64,000 nucleotides of DNA from Paucibacter aquatile (GCF_002885975.1 NZ_POSP01000001.1:124001-188000), one strand, 5' to 3'. Counted from the first letter of the stretch, positions 24,750 through 34,067 are shown. Notes: generated by a model not told the origin, from the sequence alone. Numbers and translations: made by a program.

Positions 24750-27188
24750 TCAGCGGCGTGCCTCGCTGCCCGTCGGCCGCCAGCGCCGCAGCAGCAAGGC
24801 ATTGCTGACCACCGACACGCTGGAAAACGCCATGGCCGCACCGGCCAGCACCGGGTTCAGCAAACCGAAGGCCGCAAGTGGAATGCCGACGGCGTTGTAG
24901 GCGAAGGCCCAGAACAGGTTCTGGCGGATCTTGGCGTAGGTGCGGCGCGAGATGGCGATGGCATCGGCCACCAGGGCCGGGTCGCCGCGCATCAGGGTGA
25001 TTCCGGCCGCGGCCATGGCCACCTCGGTGCCGCTGGACATGGCCAGGCCCACATCGGCCGCGGCCAGGGCCGGCGCGTCATTGATGCCGTCGCCCACCAT
25101 GGCGACACGGCGCGGCTCACCTTGCGGGCCGGTCTTGAGCGCGCTGACGATGCGCGCCTTGTCCTGCGGCAGCACTTCGGCATGGACTTCATCGATGCCC
25201 AGCTGGCGGGCCACGGCAGCGGCCGCGCCACGGTTGTCGCCGCTGATCAGGGCGGTCTGCACGCCCATGGCGTGCAGGCGATCGACCGCCTGCCGCGCGC
25301 TGGGCTTGAGCCGGTCGCCAAAGGCCAGCAGGCCCAGCAGCTGAGGGCTCTCTTCCTTGCCGCGACCCAGGGCGGCCAGCCAGGACAGGCTGTGGCCCTG
25401 CGCCTGCAGCGCCTCCGCACGGGCTTGCAAGGGGCTCAGGTCCAGGCCCAGTTCCTGCATGAAACGGCTGCTGCCCAGGCGCAGCTCGCGCGCCTGGCCT
25501 TGCCAATCGACCTCCGCGGCCACGCCGCGCCCGGCCACGGCGCGCATCTCGCGTGCCGTCGGGATGGGCAGTTCGGGGCTCACTGCGGCGGCCTCGCGCA
25601 CGGCGCGGGCCAGGGGGTGTTCGCTGCCGGCCTGCACGGCCGCGGCCAGGGCCAGCAAGTCGGCAAGGCCTTCGTGGGCCAGCATGCGAGGGCGGCCCTC
25701 GGTCAGGGTGCCGGTCTTGTCGAAGGCCACCAGGTTCAGACCGTGCGCCAGCTCCAGGGCTTGTGCGTCCTTGATCAGGATGCCGTGGCGTGCCGCCACG
25801 CCGGTGCCGGCCATGATGGCCGTGGGCGTGGCCAGGCCGAGGGCGCAAGGGCAGGCAATCACCAGCACCGAGACGGCATGCAGCAGGGCGGGCTCCCACT
25901 GCCCCGTGCCCAGCCCCCAGCCCAGCAGGGTCAGCAGGGCGAGCAGCAGCACCACAGGCACGAAGACGGCACTGACTTGGTCGACCAGGCGCTGTATCGG
26001 CGCCTTGTGGCCTTGTGCGTCTTCCACCATGCGGGCGATGCGGGCCAGCGTCGATTCGGCGCCCAGCGCGGTGCAGCGCAGGCGCAGCAGGCCTTCGCCG
26101 TTGACGGCGCCGCCGGTCAGATGATCGCCGACCTGCTTGGCCACCGGCAGGCTCTCGCCCGTGATCAGCGATTCATCGACCTGGCTGCGGCCTTCCAGCA
26201 CCAGGCCATCCACCGGGATGCGCTCGCCCGGCCGCACCAGGACCTCGTCGCCCAGATTCAGTTGCTCAAGCGGCAGCTCTTGCTCGCGACCCTCGCGCAG
26301 CACGCGGGCGCTCTGCGGCTGCAGGGCCTGCAGGGCGCGGATGGCCTCGGTGGTCTGGCGCTTGGCCCGTGCCTCCAGCCATTTGCCCAGCAGCACCAGG
26401 CAGATGACCACCGCCGCCGATTCGAAGTACAGCGCCATGCTCATCGGCCCATGGGCCCAGAGCTCGTAGAGGGACAAACCAAACGCGGCGCTGGTGCCAA
26501 GCGCCACCAGCAGGTCCATATTGCCGCTGCCGGCCCGCAGCGCGGCCCAGCCGGCTTTATAAAAGCGTGCGCCCAGCCAGAACTGCACCGGCGCCGCCAG
26601 GGCCAGCTGCCCGTAGCCATTCAGCATCCAGTGCTGGCCGACCAGCATGCCCAGCATGGGCAGCACCAAGGGCGCGCAGAGCAGGGCCGCAATCAGCACC
26701 GGCCAGGCGCTTTGGGCCCAGGGTGTCGTTGCCGCTGACGCTGCCGCGTCGGACCCGCTCTCGTCCAACCTTCGCGCGCCATAACCGGCTTTCTCCACAG
26801 CCTGGATCAGGACGCGCGCCTCCAGGCCGGCCAGGGTGCGCAGCGCTGCCGTCTCGGTGGCCAGATTGACCTCGGCGGAGATCACGCCGGGAATCTTGCC
26901 CAGCGCGCGCTCGACCCGCCCGCTGCACGAGGCGCAGGTCATGCCCTCGATCTTCAGTCGCAGCGTCTGCTCGCGCAGCGGATAGCCCGCCTGCGCCAGG
27001 ACCACAGCCAGCGGCGCCAGCGCCACCGCGCCCTCGATCAGGGCCGTCTCCGTGGCGAGATTGACCTCAGCCCGGCTCACCCCTGGCTGCTTGATCAATA
27101 GCTTCTCCACCCGCGCAACGCAGGATGCGCAACTCATGCCGGACAAAGGCAGGCGCAGAGCTGAAAGAGTGGTCGGTGTCGCTGTCAT
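24750..27188 (-). CDS. copA: copper-exporting P1B-type ATPase
   Basis: 812 residues from the ATG at 27188. Two N-terminal heavy-metal-associated domains carry GMSCASC (Cys20, Cys23) and GMTCASC (Cys85, Cys88). The transmembrane copper site is CPC (445-447). The actuator motif TGES is at 342-345, the phosphorylation motif DKTGTLT begins at Asp489, and VGDGINDAPAL is near the end. The CPC motif and double HMA domain indicate Cu+ export across the inner membrane. The divergent small HMA protein at 27263 probably delivers copper to it. Confidence 0.96.
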   Translation of the reverse strand: MTATPTTLSALRLPLSGMSCASCVARVEKLLIKQPGVSRAEVNLATETALIEGAVALAPLAVVLAQAGYPLREQTLRLKIEGMTCASCSGRVERALGKIPGVISAEVNLATETAALRTLAGLEARVLIQAVEKAGYGARRLDESGSDAAASAATTPWAQSAWPVLIAALLCAPLVLPMLGMLVGQHWMLNGYGQLALAAPVQFWLGARFYKAGWAALRAGSGNMDLLVALGTSAAFGLSLYELWAHGPMSMALYFESAAVVICLVLLGKWLEARAKRQTTEAIRALQALQPQSARVLREGREQELPLEQLNLGDEVLVRPGERIPVDGLVLEGRSQVDESLITGESLPVAKQVGDHLTGGAVNGEGLLRLRCTALGAESTLARIARMVEDAQGHKAPIQRLVDQVSAVFVPVVLLLALLTLLGWGLGTGQWEPALLHAVSVLVIACPCALGLATPTAIMAGTGVAARHGILIKDAQALELAHGLNLVAFDKTGTLTEGRPRMLAHEGLADLLALAAAVQAGSEHPLARAVREAAAVSPELPIPTAREMRAVAGRGVAAEVDWQGQARELRLGSSRFMQELGLDLSPLQARAEALQAQGHSLSWLAALGRGKEESPQLLGLLAFGDRLKPSARQAVDRLHAMGVQTALISGDNRGAAAAVARQLGIDEVHAEVLPQDKARIVSALKTGPQGEPRRVAMVGDGINDAPALAAADVGLAMSSGTEVAMAAAGITLMRGDPALVADAIAISRRTYAKIRQNLFWAFAYNAVGIPLAAFGLLNPVLAGAAMAFSSVSVVSNALLLRRWRPTGSEARR

Positions 27189-27226
27189 GGCTCCAGTGTC
27201 GCCCCAAGCGCCATGGCTTGTCCTAG

Positions 27227-27239
27227 ACTTGCGGCAAGT
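27227..27239. promoter_or_regulatory. palindrome ACTTGC-G-GCAAGT in the copA/chaperone gap
   Basis: Perfect 6-bp inverted repeat around one base in the 74-bp divergent region. Copper-responsive MerR (CueR) sites are similarly rich in CTTG/CAAG, but their usual half-site spacing is wider, so the protein that binds cannot be named with confidence. Confidence 0.35.
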
Positions 27240-27262
27240 TCTTTGCTGCCTTGATTCCACCC

Positions 27263-27457
27263 ATGCTTGAATTCACCCTTCCCGATATGAGTTGCGGCCA
27301 TTGCGCCGCCGCGATCACTCAAGCCTTGGCGGCAGCCGATCCTCAAGCGCGGCTGCAGTTCGACCTACCCCAGCATCGGCTGGCGGTCGATGGAGGGCAG
27401 CTCGATGAGGCCGCGCTGGCGGCAGCCTTGCGTGAGGCGGGCTACCCGCCGGCTTGA
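27263..27457 (+). CDS. copper chaperone (CopZ-like HMA domain)
   Basis: 64 residues consisting of one HMA fold with DMSCGHC near the N-terminus. The ATG at 27263 is used; the TTG at 27251 is an unlikely start. Such proteins pass Cu+ to CopA or to a CueR-type regulator. The position divergent from copA supports this. Confidence 0.88.
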   Translation: MLEFTLPDMSCGHCAAAITQALAAADPQARLQFDLPQHRLAVDGGQLDEAALAAALREAGYPPA

Positions 27458-27541
27458 CGGCCGGCGAGTTGGTGCTGCTTGGGCTTGATCGCGAGGATCA
27501 GGCTCTGGGCCAGAACCTGATGTGCGATCTGCGGCGCGGCC

Positions 27542-29728
27542 TCAGCCCGTCTTCTTGACGACCAGCAGCGCCGGGTCGATCGGCAGCTGGCGCAGGCGCA
27601 CGCCGGTGGCGGCGAAGATGGCATTGGCCACCGCCGGTGCCAGCGGCGGCGTGCCGGGCTCGCCGATACCGCCGGGCGCTTCCTGGCTGGCCACCAGATG
27701 CACCTCGATCTTGGGCATCTCGCTCAGGCGCAGCACCGGGTAGTCGTGGAAGTTGCTCTGCTCGACCCGGCCATCCTTGTGCGTGATCTTGCCGTAGAGC
27801 GCCGCCGAGAGGCCGTAGCAGATGGCGCTCTCGACCTGGTGCTGGATGGTCAGCGGGTTGACCGTCTGGCCGCAGTCCACCGCGGCCACCACGCGGTGCA
27901 CCTTGGGCACACCGTCCTTGCCCACCGAGACCTCCGCCACCTCGGCGACAAAGCTGCCAAAGCTCTCGGCCGCCGCAATGCCCCGGTACACGCCCTTGGC
28001 CGGCTTCTTGCCCCAGCCGGCCTTGGCCGCGGCCAGGCGCAACACGGCTTGCAGACGCGGCTGCTTGCTCAGCGCGGCCAGGCGGAACTGCAGCGGGTCG
28101 GCGCCGGCCGCGTGGGCCATCTCGTCGATGAAGCTCTCCAGGAAGAAGGCGTTCTGCGAGTGCCCCACCGAGCGCCAGAACCAGACCTGCGGGCCGGGCT
28201 CGGCGCGGCCGTAGGCGATGCGCAGATTGGCGATGTCGTAGGGCTGGTCGGCCAGACCCTCCACGGCCATGGAGTCGACGCCGCTCTCGGGGATCTTCAT
28301 GAAGCCCGAGGCCGCCATGATGGAGGGCGAACCCACATCGGCACGCAGCATGGTGGGCCGACCCTGGGCGTCCAGCGCGCCTTCGAACTGCACCACCGAG
28401 GCAGGGCGGTAGAAGCCGGCGGCCATGTCGTCGGCGCGGTCGTAGATCAGCTTGACCGGCCGGCCGCTGATCTTGGACAACAGGGTCGCGGCAATGGTCA
28501 CATCATGGGCAAAGCGCCGGCCGAAGCCGCCGCCCAGCAAGCTGGTGTTGACCTTGACATTGGCCTGCGGCACGCCGGCCACCTGGGCCACCACCATTTG
28601 TGTCGGCCCGGAGCCTTGGGTGCCGGTCCAGACCTCGGCCCGGTCGGCCTGCACCCAGGCCAGGCAGTTGAGCGGCTCCATGCAGGCATGGGCCAGGTAG
28701 GGCACCTCGTAGCGCGCGCTCAAGGTCTTGGCCGCCTGGGCGGAGGCGTCCTTGAGATTGCCCTGGTCCACGGCCACGGCCGAGGCCTGCTCTGCGCCTT
28801 GCTGTAGCAGGGCGCTGACCTGGGATGCAGACAGCGCCGCCTGCTCGGGCTTGGCGCTCAGATCCCATTCCAGCTTGAGGGCCTGGCGGCCTTGCTGGGC
28901 AGACCAGTAGCCCTGGGCCAGCACGGCCACGCCAAAAGGCAGGGTGATGACCTGCACCACGCCCTTGACGGCGCGCGCTGCGGCCTCGTCCATGCGCCTA
29001 GGTTTGGCGCCCTCGAAGGGCGCGCGTGACAGCACGGCGATCACCATGCCCTCGACCTGGGCGTCGATGCCGTAGCGGGCCGTGCCATTGGTCTTGGCCG
29101 GGGTGTCGAGGCGGCGGGTGGGGCGGCCCAAAATCTTGAAGTCGGCCGAGGCCTTGAGCTTGGGGGCGCTGGGCACGGCTTGCTGAGAGGCGGCGGCGAC
29201 CAGGGCGCCGTAGGCCACTTTCTGCCCGGCCGGGCCCAGCACATGGCCGCGCTCGGTGCGCAGCTGGGCGGCAGGCAGCTGCCACTGGGCCGCGGCGGCG
29301 GCCACCAGCATCTCGCGTGCGGCGGCGCCGGCCTGGCGCAGCGGGGTCCAGTGCGCGCGCACGGTCGTGCTGCCGCCGGTGGCCTGCATGCCGAACATGG
29401 GGTTGTTGTAGCGGCCATCGGCCGGCGCCTGCTCGACGCCGACCAGGCGCCAATCGGCATCGAGCTCTTCGGCCAGCAGCATGGGGATGGCAGTCAGCAC
29501 GCCCTGGCCCATTTCCGAGCTGCCGCAAAGCACGGTGACGCGGTTGTCTGGGGTCAGGCGCAGCCAGGCGTGCGGGGCAAAGGTGTTGCTGGCTTGCGCC
29601 TGGGCCTGGCGCGGGCTCAGGGGCAGGGCGAAGCCGATGCTCAGGGCGGCGGCGCTGCCCGCGCCGGCTTTCAGCAGCTGGCGGCGGTTCAGGGGGGCGG
29701 AGGCCGAAGCGGTGTGGCGAGCGTCCAT
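27542..29728 (-). CDS. molybdopterin-binding subunit of a xanthine-oxidase-family hydroxylase (IorB-like)
   Basis: 728 residues. A Tat signal (LNRRQLLKAG followed by an Ala-rich hydrophobic stretch) marks export of the folded enzyme. The sequence has the aldehyde/isoquinoline oxidoreductase beta-subunit layout: GMGQGVLTA-like EMGQGVLTAIP near the start, LGGGFGRRFAHD in the middle and GEPGTPPLAPAVANAIF near the C-terminus. Its gene starts one base after the 2Fe-2S subunit stop (TGA-G-ATG). It oxidises an N-heterocycle or aldehyde in the periplasm; the substrate cannot be inferred. An external cytochrome c is the usual acceptor. Confidence 0.92.
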   Translation of the reverse strand: MDARHTASASAPLNRRQLLKAGAGSAAALSIGFALPLSPRQAQAQASNTFAPHAWLRLTPDNRVTVLCGSSEMGQGVLTAIPMLLAEELDADWRLVGVEQAPADGRYNNPMFGMQATGGSTTVRAHWTPLRQAGAAAREMLVAAAAAQWQLPAAQLRTERGHVLGPAGQKVAYGALVAAASQQAVPSAPKLKASADFKILGRPTRRLDTPAKTNGTARYGIDAQVEGMVIAVLSRAPFEGAKPRRMDEAAARAVKGVVQVITLPFGVAVLAQGYWSAQQGRQALKLEWDLSAKPEQAALSASQVSALLQQGAEQASAVAVDQGNLKDASAQAAKTLSARYEVPYLAHACMEPLNCLAWVQADRAEVWTGTQGSGPTQMVVAQVAGVPQANVKVNTSLLGGGFGRRFAHDVTIAATLLSKISGRPVKLIYDRADDMAAGFYRPASVVQFEGALDAQGRPTMLRADVGSPSIMAASGFMKIPESGVDSMAVEGLADQPYDIANLRIAYGRAEPGPQVWFWRSVGHSQNAFFLESFIDEMAHAAGADPLQFRLAALSKQPRLQAVLRLAAAKAGWGKKPAKGVYRGIAAAESFGSFVAEVAEVSVGKDGVPKVHRVVAAVDCGQTVNPLTIQHQVESAICYGLSAALYGKITHKDGRVEQSNFHDYPVLRLSEMPKIEVHLVASQEAPGGIGEPGTPPLAPAVANAIFAATGVRLRQLPIDPALLVVKKTG

Positions 29729-29729
29729 C

Positions 29730-30203
29730 TCAGGCTCCCTTTTGGCTGAGCGTGGCCGAGGCGTCGTGGATGGCGACCCGGATTTGGTTGTAGGTGCCGC
29801 AGCGGCAGAGGTTGCCGCTCATGGCCTGATCGATATCGGCGTCACTGGGCTTTTTCTTGGCCGCCAGCAGGGCGCAGGCGCTCATGATCTGGCCGCTCTG
29901 GCAGTAGCCGCATTGCGGCACATCGAGCTTGACCCAGGAGGCTTGCACGGCCCGCCCAGTCTTGCTGGCGCCCACGCCTTCGATGGTGGTCACCTTCTTG
30001 CCGGCTGCGGCCGACAGCGGGGTCGAGCAGGCACGCACCGGCTGGCCGTCCAGGTGCACGGTGCAGGCGCCGCACAGGGCCATGCCGCAGCCGAACTTGG
30101 TGCCGGTCAGGCGCAAGTCCTCGCGCAGTGCCCACAGCAGGGGCATGTCGGGGTCGGCGTCGAGAGAGGTGGCTTGGCCGTTCACGGTCAGCTGGATGCT
30201 CAT
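29730..30203 (-). CDS. 2Fe-2S subunit of the molybdenum hydroxylase (IorA-like)
   Basis: 157 residues from the ATG at 30203, preceded by AGGAGA. The N-terminal plant-type cluster is bound by Cys39, 44, 47 and 59 (CGMALCGAC), and the second cluster by Cys98, 101, 133 and 135 (CGYC...CRC). It has no signal peptide and is probably carried out with the Tat-targeted large subunit. It transfers electrons from the molybdenum centre to the acceptor. It is the first gene of the two-gene operon. Confidence 0.94.
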   Translation of the reverse strand: MSIQLTVNGQATSLDADPDMPLLWALREDLRLTGTKFGCGMALCGACTVHLDGQPVRACSTPLSAAAGKKVTTIEGVGASKTGRAVQASWVKLDVPQCGYCQSGQIMSACALLAAKKKPSDADIDQAMSGNLCRCGTYNQIRVAIHDASATLSQKGA

Positions 30204-30499
30204 GGGCGTCTCCTGGGGTGGGGAGTTTGGCGAAAAATGGGGCGAGCGTCGGGGTCGAATGGAGCCGGCCGGCGCCAGCCGAACGCGGCGTCGCGCCGCA
30301 CGCAGCTTACACAGACTGGGCTGTTTCTGCAGGGCCAGATGTTTTCGCCGGGGCGCTGCGTGACCGTGCTGGGACGAAACCCCGGGCTGCTGCCACCAAG
30401 CCCTTCGGGGCGCGCTCGCCCATCCCCTACAGTTGCCCGCTCGGGCGCAAGCTTGTGTCTCGCCCTGCCACGGGTTCGCCCGCCCTTCGAATCTCTCCG

Positions 30500-31699
30500 A
30501 TGCCATCACCATCGCTGCCCTCTCAGCCCCTGCCTCAAGCAGAGGGCGAGCCAAGCCCCCCCAGGTCAGAGATCCATTGGGTGCAATCCCTGTTCTGGTC
30601 TCTGCTGGCCTGGTCGGCGGTCAGCATCTTGATGACGGCCACCCTGTACGCCGATGCCGCCCGCCGTGGGGGCAGCAGCAGCTCCGCCTGGGTGGGTCTG
30701 CAGGACTCGCTGGGTGCCTTGGGATTCATGGCGCTCTATACCTGGTTGCTACATCTGTGCATCGAGCGCTGGCCCCAGCGCTGGAGCCAGCCCCGCCAAC
30801 TGGCCGGCCTCTACCTGCTTTGCGTCGGTGTGATGGTGCCGCTGGCCATCACGGCCAAGGTGGTGGTGGTGATGTGGCGGCTGGATCGCCCCTGGGGCCG
30901 ACTCCTGGCCAATCTGGGGCGTCAGGAGGGGGTGCTCTGGTGGTTTGAGTTCATGGTGGTCACGGGCACGTTTGCGGCCGTGGTCGGCCTGAGCGCCTGG
31001 CAGCGCAGCCGTCGGCGAGAGCGCGACTGGGCACTCGCCCAGAGCGACAACCTGCGTCTGCGCCTGACCCTGCTGCAAGGTCAGCTGGAGCCCCATTTTT
31101 TGTTCAACACCTTGAACGGTGTGTCATCGCTGGTGCGTGCCGGTGAGCGCGGCCAGGCCTTGTCGGCGCTGAGTCGGGTCAGCGAATTGTTGCGTTATGC
31201 GCTGCGCGTCAGCCGCCTGGATTGGGTGACGGTGCAGGATGAGCTCGATTTCGTGCGCGACTACCTGGCCTTGCAAAGCCTTCGCTTTGGTGCCGGCCTG
31301 CGCTTGAGCTGGCAGCTCGATGAGGCCGCGGGCTGGGATCTGGTCGCCTGCCCGCCCTTGCTTTTGCAGCCTCTGGTCGAGAACGCCATCCGCCACGGTC
31401 TGGAGGCCAGCGGCGGCGCAGGCCGGGTGCACATCGCCTTGCATCGCCAGGGTGAGCGCTGGCATCTGCGCATCGAGAACGCGTGCGGCGAAGCCAGCAC
31501 GCCGAGCGCCGGTCATGGCCTGGGCTTGAGTGCAACACGCGAGCGCCTGGCCATGCTGTACGGGCCGGCGGCGCAGTTGCACACGCGGATTGAGGCCGAT
31601 GCCGACGCTGAAGCCGACGGCACGGGCGAGCGGTTTGTGTTGGAGATGAGCCTGCCCTGGCGCGATGCGAGTGAAGATGTGGAACGCACTGATCGTTGA
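30500..31699 (+). CDS. LytS/YpdA-type sensor histidine kinase
   Basis: 399 residues from the ATG at 30500; the frame stays open upstream but lacks a better start. Four hydrophobic segments (about 28-50, 68-88, 102-124, 147-166) form the membrane sensor. The HisKA-like family motif LEPHFLFNTLNGVSSLV carries His199, and the ATPase part has LVENAIRHGLE and HGLGLSATRERL. The end overlaps the response-regulator gene. The signal is unknown. Confidence 0.9.
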   Translation: MPSPSLPSQPLPQAEGEPSPPRSEIHWVQSLFWSLLAWSAVSILMTATLYADAARRGGSSSSAWVGLQDSLGALGFMALYTWLLHLCIERWPQRWSQPRQLAGLYLLCVGVMVPLAITAKVVVVMWRLDRPWGRLLANLGRQEGVLWWFEFMVVTGTFAAVVGLSAWQRSRRRERDWALAQSDNLRLRLTLLQGQLEPHFLFNTLNGVSSLVRAGERGQALSALSRVSELLRYALRVSRLDWVTVQDELDFVRDYLALQSLRFGAGLRLSWQLDEAAGWDLVACPPLLLQPLVENAIRHGLEASGGAGRVHIALHRQGERWHLRIENACGEASTPSAGHGLGLSATRERLAMLYGPAAQLHTRIEADADAEADGTGERFVLEMSLPWRDASEDVERTDR

Positions 31700-32474
31700 T
31701 GACGAGGCGCTGGCGCGCAGCAATTTGCAGCTGGCCCTGGCCGAACACCCGGACTGGCGCTGTGTGGGTGCTTGTGCCAGCGCCGCCGAGGCGCGTGTGG
31801 CTCTGGCCCAGCGCGAGGTCGATCTGCTGCTGCTGGACATCCAGATGCCGCGGCAGAACGGCCTGGCCTTTGCGGCCGAGCTGGCGCAGCAGCCGGGGGC
31901 GCCTCTGGTGGTGTTTGTCACTGCGTACGACGAGCATGCGTTGAGCGCTTTCGATGTGTTCGCGCTGGACTACCTGCTCAAGCCTTTCGACGACCAGCGC
32001 TTCGCGGCCATGTTGGGCCGGGCGGAGCAGATGCTGGGCCTCAAGCAGGGCGCGGCTTTGCAGGCCGAGGCCTTGCAGGCCTTTGTGCGCGAGCAGCACA
32101 GCCGGGCGGCCGGCACCGGCTTGCCCGAACTGCCGTTCCTGACGGTACGCTCGGTGGGACTGGTCGAGCGCATCGCCGTGGCCGAGATCGAGTGGATCGC
32201 GGCCGCGGGGAATTATGTGGAGCTGCATCTGCAGTCGCCCTCGGCGGGTGTGCCCGGGCGCATGGTGCTGCATCGCTCGACCCTGTCGGCCCTGGAGGCG
32301 CGCCTGCCGCAAGGGCAGTTTCTGCGCGTTCATCGCACGGCCCTGGTGCGCCCCAAGGCCTTTGCCAGCCTGGCGGTCACCGGTGACAGCACCTATGCCC
32401 TGAGCTTGCGCAGCGGGGTGCAGGTGCCGGTCAGCGAGCGTTTCGTCAAGGAGGTGCGGGCGCACTTCGATTGA
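31677..32474 (+). CDS. LytTR-family response regulator
   Basis: 265 residues. The receiver has VDDEALAR and phospho-acceptor Asp54 (LLLLDIQMP). The C-terminal LytTR DNA-binding domain spans about 155-262, with VAEIEWIAAAGNYVELHL and LPQGQFLRVHRTALV. The ATG at 31677 follows GAGTGAAG and is preferred to the ATG at 31665. It overlaps the kinase gene by 23 bp, so the two form one unit. Target genes are not evident. Confidence 0.93.
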   Translation: MWNALIVDDEALARSNLQLALAEHPDWRCVGACASAAEARVALAQREVDLLLLDIQMPRQNGLAFAAELAQQPGAPLVVFVTAYDEHALSAFDVFALDYLLKPFDDQRFAAMLGRAEQMLGLKQGAALQAEALQAFVREQHSRAAGTGLPELPFLTVRSVGLVERIAVAEIEWIAAAGNYVELHLQSPSAGVPGRMVLHRSTLSALEARLPQGQFLRVHRTALVRPKAFASLAVTGDSTYALSLRSGVQVPVSERFVKEVRAHFD

Positions 32475-32553
32475 CACGGGGCCGGGCATGCGGGCAGACC
32501 CTCTTGCCGCACGCGGCTGTGCGACCTAACGTGGCGTTTCTTCGCACTCCGGC

Positions 32554-32576
32554 GCGAGGCCGGCTGCCGGCCTCGC
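32554..32576 (+). repeat. hairpin directly upstream of the DoxX gene
   Basis: Perfect 10-bp stem GCGAGGCCGG/CCGGCCTCGC with a 3-nt loop, ending 9 nt before the ATG at 32586. There is no T-run, so it is not a clear terminator. It occupies the place where a ribosome binding site would be, and no Shine-Dalgarno is visible. Confidence 0.8.
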
Positions 32577-32585
32577 CGATCCGCC

Positions 32586-33008
32586 ATGTCTGTTCAGCTT
32601 CCCCTGCTTCCCGTGCCCAGCTTGCGCCAGGCCCTGTGGGTCCTGCGCCTGGGCATCCCGGCCTTGTTCATGGCCCATGCCGTGACGCGCATCTTCAACG
32701 GCACGATTCCGCGCTTCGCGACTTATCTTTCCCAGTTCAGCTTCCTGCCTGAACCCCTGCTCTGGGTCTGGCTGATCACGGCCACCGAGATCATTGCTGG
32801 CTGCTGCCTGATCTTGGGGATCGCCGTCCGCTGGGCTGCCGCCGCCCTGGCCGTGATCGCCCTCGGCGGCATCGCCTTGATCCATATGCACCGCGGCTGG
32901 TTTGTCGGCGAGCATGGCTCGGGCGGCGTGGAGTACAGCGTCTGCCTCTTGCTGGGTCTGTTGGTGCTGGCGGCGGCGGATCAGGAGCGGGTCTGGCGCG
33001 CCCGCTGA
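32586..33008 (+). CDS. DoxX-family membrane protein
   Basis: 140 residues with four membrane helices in the DoxX pattern (LRLGIPALFMAHAVTRI, WLITATEIIAGCCLILGI, WAAAALAVIALGGIALI and a final helix). DoxX proteins are small inner-membrane proteins linked to redox or thiosulfate metabolism, often without a defined role. The stop is 8 nt before the GTG of the next gene, so the permease at 33017 is probably co-translated. Confidence 0.85.
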   Translation: MSVQLPLLPVPSLRQALWVLRLGIPALFMAHAVTRIFNGTIPRFATYLSQFSFLPEPLLWVWLITATEIIAGCCLILGIAVRWAAAALAVIALGGIALIHMHRGWFVGEHGSGGVEYSVCLLLGLLVLAAADQERVWRAR

Positions 33009-33016
33009 GGCTGAAC

Positions 33017-34066
33017 GTGCGGCTGCCGCCGCCTCGCTGGGCCCTGGCGCTCGGTCTGCTGCTTCTGCCTCTGCTTCTGCAGCACCTGGGGCAGGCACCC
33101 GTTCGCATGTTCGGGCAGGGCTTGCTCTATGTGCTGCTGGCCTTGGGGCTCAATGTGGTGGTCGGTTTCGCCGGCCTGCTGGACCTGGGATTTGTAGCCT
33201 TCTATGCCATCGGCGCCTATGTGGTGGCGCTCGCCGCCTCGCCCCATCTGTTCGAGCATGTCGCCTGGGTGAGGGCTTGTTTTCCGGCCGGCATGCACGC
33301 GCCCTGGTGGCTGCTGCTGCCGGCGGGCGCCATCTTGGCTGCGGGCTTGGGCTGCCTGCTGGGTGCGCCCACCTTGCGCCTGCGTGGCGACTATCTGGCC
33401 GTGGTGACCTTGGCGTTTGGCGAACTCATCCGGCTTTTGCTCAACAACCTCGGCCACCCGGTCAATCTGACCAACGGCGCGCGCGGCATCAGCCAGATCG
33501 ACGATCCGCACATCGCCGGATTGAATTTCGGCCAGCCCCTGGATTTGTTCGCGGGGCTGCGGCTGGCACCGGTGACCTTGCATGCCTATCTGTTCCTGGC
33601 TTTGGTACTGCTGGCGGTCTTGATCAGTCGGCGTCTGGAAGATTCGCGCCTGGGCCGGGCCTGGAAGGCCTTGCGCGAGGATGAGATGGCGGCCCAGGCC
33701 ATGGGTTTGAACACCCCCCGGCTCAAGCTCATGGCCTTCGCCGTGGGCGCCAGTTTTGGTGGTGTGGCTGGCTGCCTGTTCGCCGGATTTCAGGGCTATG
33801 TTTCGCCCGAGTCCTTCAGCCTGCAGGAGTCGGTGCTGATCGTGGCCATGGTGGTGTTGGGTGGCTCGGGTCATGTGCCGGGCGTGGTGCTGGGGGCGCT
33901 GCTGCTGTCGGTCTTGCCCGAGGCCTTGCGCTACCTGACCGGGCCGCTTCAGGCCTGGAGCGATGGCCGCCTCGATGCGCCCATCCTGCGCCAGCTGCTG
34001 GTGGCCGTGGTGATGGTGGGGGTGATGTTGTGGCGGCCCAGGGGCTTGTGGCCGGGGAAGGGGTGA
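33017..34066 (+). CDS. LivM-type branched-chain amino acid ABC permease, isolated
   Basis: 349 residues with about nine membrane segments and the family blocks YVLLALGLNVVVGFAGLLDLGFVAFYAIGAY, GDYLAVVTLAFGELIR and GRAWKALREDEMAAQAMGLN (the ATPase-coupling loop). LivM normally works with LivH, two ATPases and a binding protein; none is within the window. The start is a GTG right after the DoxX gene. It may serve a transporter encoded elsewhere, or be a relic of one. Confidence 0.9.
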   Translation: MRLPPPRWALALGLLLLPLLLQHLGQAPVRMFGQGLLYVLLALGLNVVVGFAGLLDLGFVAFYAIGAYVVALAASPHLFEHVAWVRACFPAGMHAPWWLLLPAGAILAAGLGCLLGAPTLRLRGDYLAVVTLAFGELIRLLLNNLGHPVNLTNGARGISQIDDPHIAGLNFGQPLDLFAGLRLAPVTLHAYLFLALVLLAVLISRRLEDSRLGRAWKALREDEMAAQAMGLNTPRLKLMAFAVGASFGGVAGCLFAGFQGYVSPESFSLQESVLIVAMVVLGGSGHVPGVVLGALLLSVLPEALRYLTGPLQAWSDGRLDAPILRQLLVAVVMVGVMLWRPRGLWPGKG

Positions 34067-34067
34067 G

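Noticed and set aside
23457..26738. A 1093-codon plus-strand open frame across the FRG and copA genes
   Set aside because: Shadow frame: both underlying minus-strand genes have strong family motifs; the antisense product is low-complexity.
30204..30499. Possible small gene in the 296-bp gap before the LytS kinase
   Set aside because: Open frames here are extensions of the kinase frame or shadows; no start with a Shine-Dalgarno and no protein signature.
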